Assembly (NCBI GenBank): GCA_002402905.1 | Contig: DHGT01000003.1 | Span: 1 to 29,691 of the forward strand | Direction of reading: 5' to 3' | Origin: Desulfatitalea sp. UBA4791 | GTDB taxonomy: Bacteria > Desulfobacterota > Desulfobacteria > Desulfobacterales > Desulfosarcinaceae | Length of the DNA: 29,691 bases | Part shown: positions 22,330 to 29,691 of the stretch, in pieces | Position numbering within the stretch: position 1 is the first letter of the stretch | Layout of the letters: every line of letters begins with the position of its first letter | Position numbers and translations under genes: made by a program | Notes under the pieces: generated by a model | What the model was told of the DNA's origin: nothing | Database searches by the model: none | The model's input: only the letters and a program-made list of their open reading frames with translations

Positions 22330-23594
22330 TGAATCCGGGCATCGATACCATCGAACGCACCAGGGCCGGACTGATCCCCGTGTGGTGCGCCTTTGACGAG
22401 GTGGTGGCTATAGACCGGTTAACTCCCCATCCGAAAAAAAACAATGTCCATCCCGACCGCCAGATCGAACTGCTCGCTCGGATCATCATGGTCACTGGCT
22501 GGCGGGCCCCGATCACCGTCTCCACTCTTTCCGGCTTCGTGACCAAGGGGCACGGCAAGCTGGCCGCGGCCCTATTCGCCGGCTTCGGCGCCGCCCCGGT
22601 GGAATACCAGCACTATGCCGACGAGGCGGCCGAGCTCTCGGATCTTCTGGCGGACAACAAGATCGCCGAGCTCTCCTACCTTGACGAGGAACGGACCCGG
22701 GCCCTTCTGATCGATCTTAAAGAATACGGGGCCGACTTCGAGCTGGCCGGCTTCGAGCTGGCCGAGGTCGACCGGATCCTGACCTTCGGCACCCGGGGCA
22801 AGATCGATCCGGACGAGGTGCCCGAGATCGACGAAACCGAGCCGCCCATCACCCAGCCGGGAGACATCTGGGAGCTTGGCGGCCACCGGCTGATCTGCGC
22901 CGATGCCACCTGCGCCGATGCGGCCGGCCGGCTCATGGCCGGAGATCTCGCCGCCATGGTCTTTACCGATCCCCCCTATAATGTCGATTACGTGGGCGGC
23001 ACCAAGGCCCAGCTTAAGATCAAAAACGACAATTTGAAAGCCGCCCAATTTGCCAGCCTCATCCGCCGGGCCCTGTTTAACATGAGAAGCTACGTTGCCC
23101 CCGGCGGCGCCATCTACGTGTGCCATGCAGACAAGGAGTGGCGGGCCTTTCGGGGCGGCCTGGAGGATGCCGGCTGGATGCTCAAGCAGTGCCTGATCTG
23201 GGAAAAAAACCAGTTTGTCATCGGCCGGCAGGATTACCACTGGCGCCATGAGCCGATCCTGTATGGCTGGAACCCGGGCGCCGGCCACCAATGGCACGGG
23301 GGCAGAAAGCAGGACACGGTGATTGACCTGCCCGACGGCGTGCTCGTGGAAGATAAGGGCAACGGCTCGGCGCTGATCACCGTCGACATCGGCCTGCAAC
23401 GGGTGGTCTTTAACGTCTCTGGTCTCGAAGTTCTATTTACTGGTGATGACTCCATCCAGTCCATCTGGAAAATCGAAAAGCCGTTGAAAAGCGAAGATCA
23501 TCCGACCATGAAACCGGTGGCCCTGGTGGAAAGAGCTATCCGCAACTCGAGCCTGCTCACGGGACATCAGTCAAAAAGGATCGGTAATGGATAA
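22326..23594 (+). CDS. ParB-domain/DNA methyltransferase fusion, C-terminally truncated
   Basis: 422 residues. Residues about 20-140 are a ParB-like domain (VAIDRLTPHPKKNNVHPDRQ, KGHGKLAAALFAGFG). The methyltransferase part has the catalytic motif IV DPPYNVDYVGG at about residue 215 and VAPGGAIYVCHADKEW. It has the usual HPTMKPVALVERAIRNSS near the end. At that point relatives continue with DPFGGSGST (motif I, binds S-adenosylmethionine) and about 40 more residues. Here the frame reads SLLTGHQSKRIGNG and stops. The enzyme is therefore probably inactive or needs a partner. It starts within the ParB stop codon (ATGA) and overlaps the next gene by 8 nt. Confidence 0.88.
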   Translation: MMNPGIDTIERTRAGLIPVWCAFDEVVAIDRLTPHPKKNNVHPDRQIELLARIIMVTGWRAPITVSTLSGFVTKGHGKLAAALFAGFGAAPVEYQHYADEAAELSDLLADNKIAELSYLDEERTRALLIDLKEYGADFELAGFELAEVDRILTFGTRGKIDPDEVPEIDETEPPITQPGDIWELGGHRLICADATCADAAGRLMAGDLAAMVFTDPPYNVDYVGGTKAQLKIKNDNLKAAQFASLIRRALFNMRSYVAPGGAIYVCHADKEWRAFRGGLEDAGWMLKQCLIWEKNQFVIGRQDYHWRHEPILYGWNPGAGHQWHGGRKQDTVIDLPDGVLVEDKGNGSALITVDIGLQRVVFNVSGLEVLFTGDDSIQSIWKIEKPLKSEDHPTMKPVALVERAIRNSSLLTGHQSKRIGNG

Positions 23595-24327
23595 GTCCAG
23601 GGTCGAGCATCTGCTGGGGTTGGTGGCGCCCGAGGAAAAGACGGCCATCGGCACGCTGTATAATGCCACCGTGTCGACGCTAAAAGCCTACCAGGAGGCC
23701 AACAGCGCCTCGAGGCTGCGCGACTGGCAGGCGGCCGACGCGGCCCTGGAGCAGATGGTGATCGAGCTCGAGGCCAAGTACTGCGGCAAGCCCAATGCCT
23801 TTGCCAACGTCAAGGAGGCCCTGGAGTTTTTAAAGGCCCAGGGCTACAAGATCGCCAAGTCCAAGATGTACGCCGACGCCCAGCGCGGGATCCTGGCCGT
23901 CCAGGAGGACCGCGGCGTGCTCGAAAGCGATGTGCTCGCCTACGCGGTCCGGGCCGGCCTTGAAAAGACCCCGGACAAAAGCACGAAGGTCGATGACCGC
24001 ATCTTTGCCGACAAGGCCTCGGCCGAGCTGGATCTCTTGCGGGCCCGGGAGGCCAAGCTGCGCTTCGAGCACGAGCGCGAGATGGGCCTTTACATCCTGG
24101 CATCCGATGCCCGGGCGGAGTGGGCGATGAAGCTGGGGGCGCTGGAAGCCCAGATCAAGAACACGCTCGCCGTCAACAAGGAGGAATATATCGAGATTGT
24201 CGGCGGGGATCCTAAAAAGGCACCCGAATTTCAAGAGAGGGCATTCGAGGATGTGGACGGGGCTTTCAACGAGGTTGCCAATCTGGACGAACTGCAGATC
24301 GTGCTGCGGCTCGAGGGCTCAGACTAA
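23587..24327 (+). CDS. Probable terminase small subunit (Nu1-like)
   Basis: 246 residues. A helix-turn-helix-like segment at about residues 78-110 (EALEFLKAQGYKIAKSKMYA) is followed by a long charged helix (KASAELDLLRAREAKLRFEH) and the EREMGLYILASDARAEWAMK region. This resembles the DNA-recognition plus coiled-coil layout of Nu1-type small terminases that find cos or pac sites. Its place one small gene before the GpA-type large subunit supports this. The start at 23587 has AAGGA about 7 nt upstream and overlaps the methyltransferase end. Function is inferred from layout and context, not from a strong motif. Confidence 0.72.
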   Translation: MDKSRVEHLLGLVAPEEKTAIGTLYNATVSTLKAYQEANSASRLRDWQAADAALEQMVIELEAKYCGKPNAFANVKEALEFLKAQGYKIAKSKMYADAQRGILAVQEDRGVLESDVLAYAVRAGLEKTPDKSTKVDDRIFADKASAELDLLRAREAKLRFEHEREMGLYILASDARAEWAMKLGALEAQIKNTLAVNKEEYIEIVGGDPKKAPEFQERAFEDVDGAFNEVANLDELQIVLRLEGSD

Positions 24328-24342
24328 AGATAGGGGGGATGC

Positions 24343-24681
24343 ATGCCGAGAAATATGAGTTTTTCCCTGACCACCAGGCAAGTTCGCAAGCGTCAAAAGA
24401 CGGTGACACGCCGTGTGGGATGGTGGTTTTTAAAACCCGGAGACGTCGTCAATGCCGTGGAAAAGGCAATGGGCCTGCGCAAGGGCGAAAGGATCCGGCC
24501 CATTTGTCGGATCCGGATCGTCTCCACCCGCAAAGAGCCGTTGAGCGCCATCACGGACGATGACGTGGTCCGGGAAGGCTTTGGCACCATGCCCCGCGAA
24601 TGGTTCATTCAAATGTTTTGCAAAACCCATGGATGCCGATCCGATGACGCGGTCAACCGTATCGAATTCGAATACCTGTAA
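24343..24681 (+). CDS. Phage protein with ASCH-like domain
   Basis: 112 residues, basic. The pattern SFSLTTRQVRKRQKTVTRRV, then GWWFLKPGDVVNAVEK, and later the ICRIRIVSTRKEPLSAITDD and EFEYL segments matches the ASCH fold, a PUA-related RNA- or nucleotide-binding domain common in phages. The signature GxKxVTRR-like part is kept as KTVTRR. Role unknown; it sits between the two terminase genes, where small accessory genes often occur. The ATG at 24343 follows a GGGGGG run by 4 nt. Confidence 0.7.
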   Translation: MPRNMSFSLTTRQVRKRQKTVTRRVGWWFLKPGDVVNAVEKAMGLRKGERIRPICRIRIVSTRKEPLSAITDDDVVREGFGTMPREWFIQMFCKTHGCRSDDAVNRIEFEYL

Positions 24682-24694
24682 GAGGCTCAAGCCA

Positions 24695-26677
24695 ATGATT
24701 CCCCAACCCCTGCCTATCGATCCCAAGTGGCTGCCGGCCATCGGCGACTTCAAGGCCCTGACCCGGTATCACATCGACCCGCAAGGCGGAACAGCCCGGA
24801 TCAAATTCTCCCGCCAAGAAAAGCGCGTGCTGCGCAAGCGCAAAAAGATCGCCCCCAGCATCTGGGCCGAAAAGCACCGCTATCTTCCCCGGGATGCCGC
24901 GGTCCCCGGCCGCTGGAAAAACAGCACCGTGCCCTATGCCCCGGCCATCATGGACGCGGCCTTTTACCCCTCGGTGCAGGAGATCGTGCTGTGCTTTGCC
25001 CCCCAGGGCGCCAAAACCGAAATCGTTTACACCTTCATGGGCTACACCGCCGATCGCCGGCCCGGCAACTGGCTGGTGGTCTTTCCCAACGAGATCGACG
25101 CCAAGGACAATGCCGGCGACCGCATCACCCCCATGTTCAACGATTCGCCGCGGCTAAAATCCTATCGCACCGGCTATGCCGACGACGAGACCGGGATCAA
25201 GATCACCCTGCAGCACATGCGCATCACCATGGCCTGGGCCACCTCGGCCGCCCGCCTGGCCAACCGTCCCCTGCCCTACGTCTTTTTAGACGAGGAAGAC
25301 AAGTACCCGCCCACGGTCGGTAAAAAAGAATCCTCGCCTTACGCCCTGGCACAAAAACGCATGCGCACCTTCGGCCATATGCGCAAGATGTTCCGGGCAT
25401 CCACCCCCACGGTCGAGGACGGCGCCATCTGGGTGGCATTGAACAGCTGCCACCTGATTTTCGACTATTATGTCGTCTGCCCCCATTGCGGCCACGAACA
25501 GCTGATGACCTTCGAGCAGATCAAATGGACCGCCGGGGTGCGCGATCCCATGGTCATCGAGGCCACGCGCGATGTCTGGTACGAGTGCATCCACTGTAAA
25601 AGTAAATGGGACGACGGCCAGCGCAACAAGGCCGTGCGGGCCGGCCAGTGGCGCGATCGCAAGAAAAAGCGCCCGGTCCAGGAGGCCCTCGAATCCGTGC
25701 GGCCGCTCAGGATCGGCTTCCATGCCCCGGCCTGGGTATCGCCCTTTGTCGACATGTGGGAGTGCGCGGCGGCCTTTTTAAAGGCCCAGAAGGGCCAGCC
25801 CGATTATCTGATCAAGCTGCGCGACTTTAACAACGGCTTTGCGGCCAGGCCCTGGCGGGCCACAGCCTCGGACCGGGCGGAGAATACCATCCTCGAGCTG
25901 TGCGACGAAAGGCCCGAGGGCCGGGTGCCCGGAAGCGGCCAGGTCGCGTGTTTGCTTGCCGGCATCGACACCCAGGACGACGGGTTCTGGTTCGAGATCC
26001 GGGCCGTCGGCTATGGGCTTGAATCCTGGGACTCCTGGGGCGTGCGCTGCGGCTTTTTGCGCAGCTTTGAAGATCTTGAGCGCGTGCTGTGGTATGATGA
26101 ATATAAGGACGCCGCCGGCACGGTCTACCCGGTTCACTTCGCCCTCCAGGACGCCATGGGGCACCGCACCGGCGAGGTCTATCACTTCTGCATGAAGCAC
26201 CGCGGCCGCATCCTGCCGAGCCAGGGAAGGATCCACCAGGCCACGCCGGTCGCCTACACCAACCTGGAGTACTTCCCGCCGGATGCAAAAGGGCGCAAGC
26301 TGGCGATCCCCGGCGGCCTGCAGCTGGTCAAGGTCGATACCAACTATTTTAAAAACCTGCTCGACGGGATCCTCAAGGTCAAGCCCGGCGATCCGGGCGC
26401 CTGGACCTATCACGCGGGTCTCAACGTCGAGTGGGCCCGCCACATGGTGGCCGAGGGGATTAACGACAAGGGCGTGTGGGAGCCGATCACCGCCGGCCGG
26501 GCGAACCATGGCTGGGACTGTTCGGTGTTGATCATGGCGGCGCGAGAACTGCGCGGCGTGAAATTCTGGCCGCGGCCGGAAGTCAAAAGGCAAATCCGGA
26601 CGGAAAAACCTGCGCCGCCAGGCAATTGGAAGGAGCAAAAAGCGTTCGAGCGGCCGGCGTGGCTACACAGTAGATGA
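24695..26677 (+). CDS. Phage terminase large subunit, GpA family
   Basis: 660 residues, typical for lambda GpA-like large terminases, the ATPase-nuclease motor that cuts and packages DNA. The ATPase domain has a Walker A-like CFAPQGAKTEIVYTF at about residues 100-114 and Walker B VFLDEEDKYP at about 195. Two CxxC pairs (VCPHCGHEQ and CIHCKSKW, about 262 and 298) form the zinc finger seen in many GpA proteins. The nuclease domain begins near GIDTQDDGFWFEIRAVGYG (about 423). The ATG at 24695 is chosen because the upstream frame overlaps the previous gene and AGAGG lies about 9 nt before it. Confidence 0.95.
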   Translation: MIPQPLPIDPKWLPAIGDFKALTRYHIDPQGGTARIKFSRQEKRVLRKRKKIAPSIWAEKHRYLPRDAAVPGRWKNSTVPYAPAIMDAAFYPSVQEIVLCFAPQGAKTEIVYTFMGYTADRRPGNWLVVFPNEIDAKDNAGDRITPMFNDSPRLKSYRTGYADDETGIKITLQHMRITMAWATSAARLANRPLPYVFLDEEDKYPPTVGKKESSPYALAQKRMRTFGHMRKMFRASTPTVEDGAIWVALNSCHLIFDYYVVCPHCGHEQLMTFEQIKWTAGVRDPMVIEATRDVWYECIHCKSKWDDGQRNKAVRAGQWRDRKKKRPVQEALESVRPLRIGFHAPAWVSPFVDMWECAAAFLKAQKGQPDYLIKLRDFNNGFAARPWRATASDRAENTILELCDERPEGRVPGSGQVACLLAGIDTQDDGFWFEIRAVGYGLESWDSWGVRCGFLRSFEDLERVLWYDEYKDAAGTVYPVHFALQDAMGHRTGEVYHFCMKHRGRILPSQGRIHQATPVAYTNLEYFPPDAKGRKLAIPGGLQLVKVDTNYFKNLLDGILKVKPGDPGAWTYHAGLNVEWARHMVAEGINDKGVWEPITAGRANHGWDCSVLIMAARELRGVKFWPRPEVKRQIRTEKPAPPGNWKEQKAFERPAWLHSR

Positions 26678-26690
26678 CTGGAGATGCGTT

Positions 26691-26930
26691 TTGTCCACCT
26701 CAAAAGAACTTATGATCGGCATGAAATCGGTGTGCGACGCCTTCGATATCAATAAGGATCAGTTCTATATGTTTCTGAGCCTCGGGATGCCAATGCGCAA
26801 AATTTCCGGCCGTTGGTATGGGCACAAGGAAAACATCAGCGACTTTTTCAAGCGCGTCACCGTCGGCCCGCCGATCGAGGCGAGCAGCGACCGTATCCGC
26901 GACATCATGGAGGGCGATTCCGACTGCTGA
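26691..26930 (+). CDS. Small phage protein with HTH-like domain (TTG start)
   Basis: 79 residues from a TTG preceded by GGAG at 7 nt. ELMIGMKSVCDAFDINKDQF, then LGMPMRKISGRWYGHKENI, resembles the winged HTH of excisionase/Nu1/MerR-type domains: a recognition helix, then a GRWYG wing. It lies after the large terminase and just before a region of direct repeats, so it could bind them (inference). An ATG at 26712 is an alternative start. Confidence 0.65.
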   Translation: MSTSKELMIGMKSVCDAFDINKDQFYMFLSLGMPMRKISGRWYGHKENISDFFKRVTVGPPIEASSDRIRDIMEGDSDC

Positions 26931-26956
26931 AAAAATAGGTGTCAAGGGGCTATAAT
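26927..26956 (+). promoter_or_regulatory. Candidate promoter for the phage head genes
   Basis: A perfect -10 box TATAAT (26951-26956) has CTGAAA (26927-26932) 18 bp upstream as a possible -35 box (4 of 6). The -10 box overlaps the first copy of the 22-bp tandem repeat, so a protein bound there would control it. Confidence 0.45.
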
Positions 26957-26996
26957 AGGCTGGAAATGGTCTGGTAATAGTCTGGAAATGGTCTGA
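26953..26996. repeat. 22-bp perfect-register tandem repeat over the promoter
   Basis: Two 22-bp units lie head to tail (26953-26974 and 26975-26996) and match at 20 of 22 positions. Each begins TAATAG and contains CTGGAAATGGTCTG. The period equals about two DNA helical turns, which places the units on the same face of the DNA, as expected for operators of a cooperative regulator. Confidence 0.7.
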
Positions 26997-27011
26997 CTAC
27001 GGTTTTGGCCC

Positions 27012-27066
27012 AAAACCCCATGCTATGGTGGACGTGAAAAATCACACCACCATGCATGGGGTTTTT
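27012..27066 (+). terminator. Very long hairpin with T run abutting the gpW start codon
   Basis: AAAACCCCATGC, one bulged T, and ATGGTGG (27012-27031) pair with CCACCAT and GCATGGGGTTTT (27047-27065), about 19 bp in all. An inner GTGA/TCAC pair closes an AAAA loop. Six T (27062-27067) end directly at the gpW ATG (27068). The shape is that of an intrinsic terminator or attenuator, and gpW has no separate ribosome binding site. Confidence 0.65.
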
Positions 27067-27067
27067 T

Positions 27068-27280
27068 ATGGCTGTCAAAACCACGTTGGAGCAACTGGAG
27101 GAAGTTCAAAGCGCGATCAGCGCGGTGATGAGCGGCCAGGAAGTGGCCGTGGGGGGCAAGCGCATGCGCATGGCGGATCTGGACGCCCTGAACAAGCGGG
27201 AAGAGATGCTGCTCGCCCGCTACAATAACGAGCAAGGGCGCGGCATGACGGCCGTCACCGGCCTTATCAAGCGGGACTAA
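27068..27280 (+). CDS. Phage head completion/joining protein, gpW family
   Basis: 70 residues, the size of lambda gpW (about 68). The sequence LEQLEEVQSAISAVMSGQEV, then GGKRMRMADLDALNKREEML, has the helix, strand, helix pattern of gpW, which joins the packaged head to the tail connector. It lies between terminase and portal, as W does in lambda. The ATG at 27068 follows a T run and hairpin; another in-frame ATG at 27056 is inside the hairpin. The usual Shine-Dalgarno is missing (only GGGG within the stem). The portal gene begins directly after its stop. Confidence 0.85.
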   Translation: MAVKTTLEQLEEVQSAISAVMSGQEVAVGGKRMRMADLDALNKREEMLLARYNNEQGRGMTAVTGLIKRD

Positions 27281-28918
27281 ATGAGATCAACGGCGGCACC
27301 ATATTCGAACCGGCAGGCCCAGCAACTCGCCCTTTTCGAGCGGGCGATGGCGGCCATGTCGGCCATCACCGGCAAGCCTATTCTTTACGGTCCCAACGGC
27401 AAGCCGCTGGCGCCGTCCATGGCCGACTACACCTACCGCCGCGATGCCTCCAAAAACGTCGGGTCGTTTAAAAACTGGCGTCCGCAGGCCGTGTTTTCCA
27501 ACCAGGCCGAGGCCCTGGAGCGCACCGCCATCGTCGAGCGATCCATCGACCTGGCCAACAACGATCCGCACGCCGCCGGCATCATCGACAACGTGGCGGC
27601 CACCGTGATCGGATCCGGCCTCGTGCCCGTGCCCGCCATCGACCGCGATTCGCTGGACCTGCCCAAGGAGCGCATCCGCGAGATGCAGCGCCAGATGCGG
27701 GCCGTTCACACCCGCTGGGCGCCCCGGGCCGACGCCGGCGGCCGCATGAGCGCCGGGCAGATCCAGTACCTGGAAAAGCTGAGCCTGATGCGCTACGGCG
27801 AGTTTTTCAAACTGCTGCCCATGATCGACGATCCGGCCCGCCCCTACTACCTGGCCTGCCAGCTGATTCACCCGCTGCGGGTCAAGACCCCCAACAACAT
27901 GGTCGCCGACCCCAAGATGCGCGACGGCATCGAGCTGGGCGAATATGGGCAGCCCGTCGCCATCTGGGTGAAGAAAAGCGGCGCCACCGTCTTGTCGTTG
28001 CCGGACACATCGGCCAATTTCCTGCGGATCCCCATCCGCACCGGCCATCGGTTGAACGTGATCCACGGCTTTGTCTGCAAGGAGCCCGAGCAGGTGCGCG
28101 GCTGGCCCGTGCTGGCGCCGGCCATGAAGTACCTGCGGGACATGAACGACCTGCTGTCGGCCGAGCTGGTTTCAAACGTCGTGACCGCCGCCCTGGCCTA
28201 TTTCATCGAGACCAACAACGACCCCTACCAGCTGGCCGCCAGTTTCACCACCCACGCCGACGAATACAAAAACCCGGACGGCACCCGCCGCGTCCAGCGC
28301 TACCAGGAGACCTATCCCGGCATGATCATGTACGGCAATGCCGGAGAAAAGCCGCACCTGCTCGCCGCGGCCAGGCCGGGCACCACCTTCGAGCCGTTCA
28401 TCAAGACCGTGAAGAAATCCATATCCATGGCCGTCAACCTGCCCTACGTGGTCACCTTCAAGGATGTCGAGGGCACCAATTTCGCCGGGTTCCGCTCGGC
28501 CATGCTCGACGCCTGGCGCGTGTTTGAAGCCGATCGCCAGTGGCACGCCGGCGCATCGCTGCAGCCGGTCTTTTCCATGCTCATGGAAGAGGCCTGGCTG
28601 CGCGGCGAGATCGGCTACGGGGCGGACTTTTACCGGTACCGCGAGGCCTACACCCGGGCCCAGTGGCGCGGCGCGCCCAAGGGCGACATCGAGCCCGTGA
28701 AGGCCGCCCAGGCCGACAAGCTGCTGATCGACGCCCGGCTCAAGACCCGCACCCAGGCCACCATCGAGCGCGGCGGCGACTTCCGCTCCAACGTGGAAGA
28801 GCTGGCCGAGGAAAAAGCGCTGCTCGAGGAAAACGGCCTCCATGAAGAAACCCCGGCCGCCGGCGAATCCACGCAGAGCGTCCAGGGTGAAACCGAGGAA
28901 GGCAAAGACGATGATTGA
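27281..28918 (+). CDS. Phage portal protein, lambda family
   Basis: 545 residues, the normal size of lambda gpB-type portals, which form the 12-subunit ring through which DNA enters the head. Family features include the early KNWRPQAVFSNQAEALERTA region, the VERSIDLANNDPHAAGIIDN segment, ATVIGSGLVPVP, and the middle INLPYVVTF-like run VNLPYVVTFKDVEGTNFAGF, then RSAMLDAWR. The acidic, Gln/Glu-rich C-terminus is also usual. It begins immediately after the gpW stop and overlaps the protease gene by 8 nt. Confidence 0.95.
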   Translation: MRSTAAPYSNRQAQQLALFERAMAAMSAITGKPILYGPNGKPLAPSMADYTYRRDASKNVGSFKNWRPQAVFSNQAEALERTAIVERSIDLANNDPHAAGIIDNVAATVIGSGLVPVPAIDRDSLDLPKERIREMQRQMRAVHTRWAPRADAGGRMSAGQIQYLEKLSLMRYGEFFKLLPMIDDPARPYYLACQLIHPLRVKTPNNMVADPKMRDGIELGEYGQPVAIWVKKSGATVLSLPDTSANFLRIPIRTGHRLNVIHGFVCKEPEQVRGWPVLAPAMKYLRDMNDLLSAELVSNVVTAALAYFIETNNDPYQLAASFTTHADEYKNPDGTRRVQRYQETYPGMIMYGNAGEKPHLLAAARPGTTFEPFIKTVKKSISMAVNLPYVVTFKDVEGTNFAGFRSAMLDAWRVFEADRQWHAGASLQPVFSMLMEEAWLRGEIGYGADFYRYREAYTRAQWRGAPKGDIEPVKAAQADKLLIDARLKTRTQATIERGGDFRSNVEELAEEKALLEENGLHEETPAAGESTQSVQGETEEGKDDD

Positions 28919-29691
28919 CAGCGCCAACTGGTCTCCGTGGGCCATCCGGCCCGAATACCTGGAGAGCATCATAAACGATCCGAAAATCTGGAAGCGGATG
29001 GACGAGGCCGCCGGATCGGACGCCGCCGCGGCGGCAGTCCGCGCCGGCCGGTCCTCGGACGACAAGCCCTACCGCGTCCATGACGGCGTGGCCGTGATCC
29101 CCATCTCCGGGCCGCTATCCAAGCGCATGTCCTTTTTCACCTGGCTGCTGGGCGGGCGCACCTTTGCCCAGATCGCCGCGATGATCGACGAGGCCCTCCA
29201 GGATCCGGACGTCGAGGCCATCGTGCTGGACGTGGACTCTCCCGGCGGCACCGTGTCCGGCACCGACGCCCTGGCCGAGGCCATCGCCGCGGCCAATGCC
29301 CAAAAGCCCGTGGTGGCCTATGCCAACGGGTGCATGTGCTCGGCCGCCTACTGGATCGCATCGGCCGCCGGCATGATCGTGGCCGAGCGCACCGCCATGG
29401 TCGGCTCCATCGGCGTGATCATGGTGCATGCCGACTACTCCAGGGCCGACGACCGGGCCGGGGTCAAGTTCACCGTGCTGACCGCCGGAAAGTACAAGGC
29501 CGTGGGCAACGACTTCAACCCCCTGTCCGACGAGGACCGGGCCGTGCTGCAGTGCGAGCTGGACAAGATCTACGGCATCTTCATCGACGCGGTGGCCGCC
29601 CAGCGGGCGACCGATCCGGACCGGGTGCGGACCGACATGGCCGACGGCCGCGTGTTCATCGGCGACGACGCCCTGGCCGCCGGCCTGGTGG
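28911..29691 (+). CDS. Phage S49-family (SppA/ClpP-fold) protease, N-terminal 260 residues (runs off right edge)
   Basis: Lambda gpC-like head maturation protease, which trims scaffold and portal proteins during capsid assembly. The N-terminus has GVAVIPISGPLSKR. The ClpP-fold core reads VLDVDSPGGTVSGTDALAEA. The nucleophile is Ser144 in NGCMCSAAYWIASAA, and the general-base Lys lies in LTAGKYKAVGND (Lys194 or Lys196). The frame is open to the window edge; a C-terminal scaffold such as lambda Nu3 may follow. It starts 8 nt inside the portal gene end (ATGATTGA). Confidence 0.94.
   Translation, partial: MIDSANWSPWAIRPEYLESIINDPKIWKRMDEAAGSDAAAAAVRAGRSSDDKPYRVHDGVAVIPISGPLSKRMSFFTWLLGGRTFAQIAAMIDEALQDPDVEAIVLDVDSPGGTVSGTDALAEAIAAANAQKPVVAYANGCMCSAAYWIASAAGMIVAERTAMVGSIGVIMVHADYSRADDRAGVKFTVLTAGKYKAVGNDFNPLSDEDRAVLQCELDKIYGIFIDAVAAQRATDPDRVRTDMADGRVFIGDDALAAGLV

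Larger units (their letters stand above)
16560..29691 (+). mobile_element. Left part of a lambda-like prophage (continues past right edge)
   Basis: Every gene from 17094 on is phage-type, on one strand, mostly overlapping or nearly so, in the order replication, packaging, head assembly. The sequence is visibly richer in GC and GCC/GGCC codons than the left half. The left limit is set where the CoA-transferase homology stops; it is approximate. No integrase, repressor or att repeat can be identified within the window. Confidence 0.85.

Noticed and set aside
24339..24563. Alternative 74-codon frame overlapping the ASCH-like gene from ATG 24339
   Set aside because: The frame from 24343 gives a recognisable ASCH-like pattern; the alternative does not.
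1..29691. CRISPR arrays, rRNA and tRNA genes
   Set aside because: No regularly spaced repeats of CRISPR length and no conserved RNA gene sequence were seen; the repeats present are short iterons or two-unit tandems.

Overview
The window has two parts. Positions 1 to about 16,560 look like a chromosome segment of an anaerobic deltaproteobacterium (Desulfobacterota, Desulfosarcina/Desulfobacteraceae-like). From about 16,560 to the right edge is the left part of a lambda-type prophage or phage-derived element. The taxonomic guess is inference. It rests on gene content: a UGA-containing HesB-like selenoprotein, a rhodanese-ferritin fusion, a large acyl-CoA transferase, a SagB-type dehydrogenase and FmdB-type zinc ribbons. 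No rRNA or tRNA is present to confirm it.

Host part. A partial mutY (minus strand, running off the left edge) lies divergent to a HEAT-repeat/receiver protein (808-2448). Then comes a long minus-strand block, 2455-11494. In transcription order from the right it holds an FmdB-type zinc ribbon protein, a macrodomain protein, a HesB/IscA-like protein with an in-frame UGA read as selenocysteine, an enoyl-CoA hydratase family protein, a TIGR01777 epimerase, a 59-residue membrane protein with a Cys cluster, a nitroreductase, a two-domain SagB-type dehydrogenase, a DUF255 thioredoxin-fold protein and the rhodanese-ferritin fusion. A 145-bp palindromic MITE-like repeat (10827-10971) sits between the macrodomain and FmdB genes. 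From 11823 the genes turn to the plus strand: ndk coupled to a TrmJ-type tRNA methyltransferase, a small 4-TM membrane protein, a membrane-anchored DnaJ protein, a YajD-like HNH protein, a Lys/Ala-rich protein followed by a strong terminator, and an acyl-CoA hydrolase/transferase that loses its family sequence at about 16,560.

Phage part. All genes are on the plus strand, tightly packed and richer in GC. They are a D5/P4-type primase-helicase, an origin-like region with 11 exact GGACCAT heptamers flanking an AT-rich core, a zinc-finger/TOPRIM primase, a ParB-like protein with extra Cys clusters, a ParB-DNA methyltransferase fusion that lacks its C-terminal SAM motif, a Nu1-like small terminase, an ASCH-like protein, a GpA-type large terminase, a small HTH protein, a regulatory knot (TATAAT box, 22-bp tandem repeat, very long hairpin), gpW, the lambda-family portal and an S49 protease cut by the right edge. 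The order replication, packaging, head assembly matches lambda-like phages. No integrase or repressor is visible, so the rest of the element lies to the right.

The points most worth following up are the selenocysteine HesB-like protein with a fitting SECIS hairpin, the GGACCAT iteron cluster, the hairpin/tandem-repeat control region before gpW, the truncated methyltransferase and the interrupted CoA-transferase.
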